64,000 nt of DNA from an uncultured Verrucomicrobia subdivision 3 bacterium (lineage in GTDB: Bacteria; Verrucomicrobiota; Verrucomicrobiia; Limisphaerales; UBA11358): positions 1-64,000 of the forward strand of contig CAISEZ010000072.1 of assembly GCA_903884535.1 (NCBI GenBank). Direction: 5' to 3'. Made by a program: the position numbers and the translations under genes. Under the pieces are notes generated by a model, which ran no database searches, was not told the origin of the DNA, and worked only from the letters and a program-made list of their open reading frames with translations. This document shows positions 61,994 to 64,000 of this stretch, in pieces (positions within the stretch are counted from its first letter, which is position 1; every line of letters starts with the position of its first letter).

Positions 61994-63895
61994 ATGTCAA
62001 ACTCGCACAACCGCCGCCGCCTTGCCAGTATTTTCCTCGCCGGGCTGGGGCTTGTCGCGCCCGCGCGCGCCGTGGACTTCTGGGTGGCCCCGGCCGGGGC
62101 CGCGCACGCTGAGGGTTCGCGCGAAAAACCATTCGCCACGCCCGCCGCCGCGCTGCAAAAAATCCGCGACCTGCGGCGACTGGGAAAAATCGCCACGAAC
62201 GAGCCGGTGCAGCTGATTCTGCGCGACGGAATTTATGCGCTGCCCCGGCCGGTGGTTTTTCAACCCGGCGATGCCGGCGCGGAAAACGCGCCGCTTGTCA
62301 TTGCCGCCGCACCCGGCGCGCATCCGGTCTGGAGTGGCGGCGTGGAAATCGGCGGCTGGAAAAAATTGACGAAGAAAATTCCCGGCCTGCCGGCAGCCGC
62401 GCGCGGCGAAATCTGGGTGGCGGACGCGCCGAAAATTGACGGCCACCTTTTGGAATTCCGCCAGCTTTGGGTGAACGACGCCAAAGCCATTCGCGCCCGC
62501 GAGCCGAACGGCGAAAATCTCGTGCGGCTGGTGGCGTGGGACAAATCCAACCAGGTCGCCACCATTCCGGCGGCGGCGCTGGCCGGCATCCAACAACCAG
62601 CACGGCAGGAAATGGTCGTGGACCAAGTCTGGGAAATCGCCGTGCTGCGCGTGAAATCCTTCCGCATCGAAAACACCAACGCGCTGGTCACGTTCCAGTC
62701 GCCGGAAAGCCGGATCGAATTTCAGCATCCGTGGCCGCCGGTGATCGTGACCACCAATTATCACGCGCCATTCTTTCTGGCCAACGCGATGGAATTTCTC
62801 GATTCGCCCGGTGAATGGTTTGAAGATGTGCACGTCGGAAAAATTTATTACTGGCCGCGCGCTGGCGAAGACATGACACGCGCCAAAGTTTTTGCACCGG
62901 TTTTGGAAACGCTGGTGCAAATCGAAGGCTCGCCGGATCTGCCGGCGGGCAACCTTCAATTCAAAGGCATCACCTTCGCGCACACGACCTGGCTGCGACC
63001 GTCCGAGCAAGGCCATGTTCCGTTGCAGGCCGGGATGTTCATGCTCGACGCCAGAAAACTTTCGCCCAAGGGCACCAGCTATCATCCGAAGCTGGACAAC
63101 GTGGCGTGGATCGGCCGCCCGCCCGCCGCCGTCGCGGTGAAAAACGCCGGCCACGTTTCGTTTGAAAATTGCACGTTTGAACATCTCGCGTCCGCCGGGC
63201 TGGATTTTGAAATTGGCACGCACGACGATTTGATTCAGGGCTGCGTGTTCCGTGACCTTGGCGGCAATGGCATTCAACTTGGAAAATTCTCCGACACGAA
63301 TATCGAAACCCATTTCCCATACAATCCGTCTGACGAAAGTGAAATCTGCGCGCACGAAAAAATTGCTGACAACCTCGTCACCGATTGCGGCAATGAAGAC
63401 TGGGGTTGCGTCGGCATCGGCGTCGGCTATGCGCGTAATATTTCCATCGGACACAATGAAGTTTTCAACCTGCCTTACACCGGCATCAGCGTCGGCTGGG
63501 GCTGGACGAAAATGACCAACGCGCTGCGCAATAATTTCATTTTGGCAAATCACGTCCACCACGTCGGTCGGCGGCTCGGCGATCTCGGCGGCATTTATCT
63601 TTTATCGGCACAACCCGGCACGGTCGTCGCGGAAAATTCCATTTCGAATATTCCGCCAAGCCCTTTCGTTCCCGATCCGAAACACTGGTTTTATCTTTAT
63701 CTCGACGAAGGTTCGTCCGGCATCACGGTGCGCGACAACTGGTGTCCGGCGGAGAAATTTTTGAAAAATGCCAACGGACCGGGCAACACATGGTCGAACA
63801 ATGGCCCGCAAGTTTCGGAGAAAATCAAAAACGCCGCCGGATTGGAACCGGCGTTTCAGGCTTTGCTCAAACCTTACGAATCGAAATCACCATGA
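61994..63895 (+). CDS. Secreted right-handed beta-helix glycosidase, GH141-like
   Basis: A 633-residue exported protein with a signal peptide of about 26 residues. The start DFWVAPAGAAHAEGSREKPFATPAAALQKI and later HVSFENCTFEHLASAGLDFE, GGNGIQLGKFSDTN and GVGYARNISIGHNEVFNLPYTGISVGWGW are typical of GH141-type beta-helix enzymes (L-fucosidase/xylanase family linked to rhamnogalacturonan II). The ATG at 61994 follows directly after a GTG. It is coupled to the next gene (ATGA, 63892-63895). Confidence 0.75.
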   Translation: MSNSHNRRRLASIFLAGLGLVAPARAVDFWVAPAGAAHAEGSREKPFATPAAALQKIRDLRRLGKIATNEPVQLILRDGIYALPRPVVFQPGDAGAENAPLVIAAAPGAHPVWSGGVEIGGWKKLTKKIPGLPAAARGEIWVADAPKIDGHLLEFRQLWVNDAKAIRAREPNGENLVRLVAWDKSNQVATIPAAALAGIQQPARQEMVVDQVWEIAVLRVKSFRIENTNALVTFQSPESRIEFQHPWPPVIVTTNYHAPFFLANAMEFLDSPGEWFEDVHVGKIYYWPRAGEDMTRAKVFAPVLETLVQIEGSPDLPAGNLQFKGITFAHTTWLRPSEQGHVPLQAGMFMLDARKLSPKGTSYHPKLDNVAWIGRPPAAVAVKNAGHVSFENCTFEHLASAGLDFEIGTHDDLIQGCVFRDLGGNGIQLGKFSDTNIETHFPYNPSDESEICAHEKIADNLVTDCGNEDWGCVGIGVGYARNISIGHNEVFNLPYTGISVGWGWTKMTNALRNNFILANHVHHVGRRLGDLGGIYLLSAQPGTVVAENSISNIPPSPFVPDPKHWFYLYLDEGSSGITVRDNWCPAEKFLKNANGPGNTWSNNGPQVSEKIKNAAGLEPAFQALLKPYESKSP

Positions 63896-64000
63896 AAAAA
63901 AACACGATCGGAATTTTGCTGGCCGCCATCGGCCTGGCGCTGTCGGCCAATGCGAAGTTGACGCCGGTGGATTTGCGCTGCGATTACGCCGTGAATCCGC
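63892..64000 (+). CDS. Start of a secreted alpha-L-rhamnosidase (GH78-like), cut by the window end
   Basis: Only 36 codons are visible. A signal peptide (MKKNTIGILLAAIGLALSA) precedes LTPVDLRCDYAVNP, the conserved start of GH78 alpha-L-rhamnosidases. The ATG overlaps the stop of the GH141-like gene, so both are co-expressed. The rest lies beyond 64000. Confidence 0.7.
   Translation, partial: MKKNTIGILLAAIGLALSANAKLTPVDLRCDYAVNP

Overview
The window reads as chromosomal DNA of a Verrucomicrobiota bacterium, most likely Pedosphaera/Limisphaerales-like. Evidence: prepilins with [16 protein letters not shown] followed by a DGH motif near the C-terminus, secreted proteins ending in FYR-type modules, few recognisable Shine-Dalgarno sites, dense stop/start overlaps, and many polysaccharide-degrading enzymes. 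This placement is inferred from protein style, not from a marker gene. I see no rRNA, tRNA, CRISPR array or insertion sequence.

Region 1 (1-21 kb) is mainly core genome. It holds rsgA, a FlK-like thioesterase and malate dehydrogenase. Next is a cobalamin riboswitch with its own terminator, leading a two-gene operon (secreted protein, then a cysteine-rich CWC domain fused to a prepilin). After these come a PfkB kinase, a glyoxalase, nusB, an S23-type four-helix-bundle gene between inverted heptamer arrays, a PHP phosphoesterase, ftsY, ribD-ribE, an ornithine-lipid pair (olsB-olsA-like), an exonuclease-like protein and a thioredoxin-like protein. An ECF sigma/anti-sigma pair is followed by a compact type II secretion/type IV pilus-like operon (E, F, F, three minor pseudopilins and a small membrane protein).

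Region 2 (21-64 kb) is a pectin / rhamnogalacturonan utilisation locus without SusC/SusD. From about 57.3 kb down to 27.7 kb nearly all genes run on the minus strand with overlaps or tiny gaps. Extracytoplasmic enzymes include PL1-like lyases, a pectate-lyase-superfamily protein, and GH127, GH43, DUF4038 and GH67N/GH20-like proteins, followed on the plus strand by a GH141-like protein and the start of a GH78-like rhamnosidase. Importers are one GPH and two MFS proteins. A cytoplasmic sugar-acid pathway is suggested by an SDR, two enolase-superfamily dehydratases, a split UxaA, RraA-like and DapA-like enzymes, an oxidoreductase and a sugar isomerase-like protein. An AraC regulator sits inside the locus. 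A prepilin and a very large beta-rich surface protein form a separate unit ending in a strong terminator.

Across the window, short arrays of different 7-bp repeats (A-rich strand of the form AAANNNN) occur singly or as inverted pairs. Several lie in frame inside genes (ribD, the PHP gene, a pseudopilin leader, a lyase). The most interesting leads are the B12-controlled secreted/pilin operon and the heptamer network with its S23 gene.
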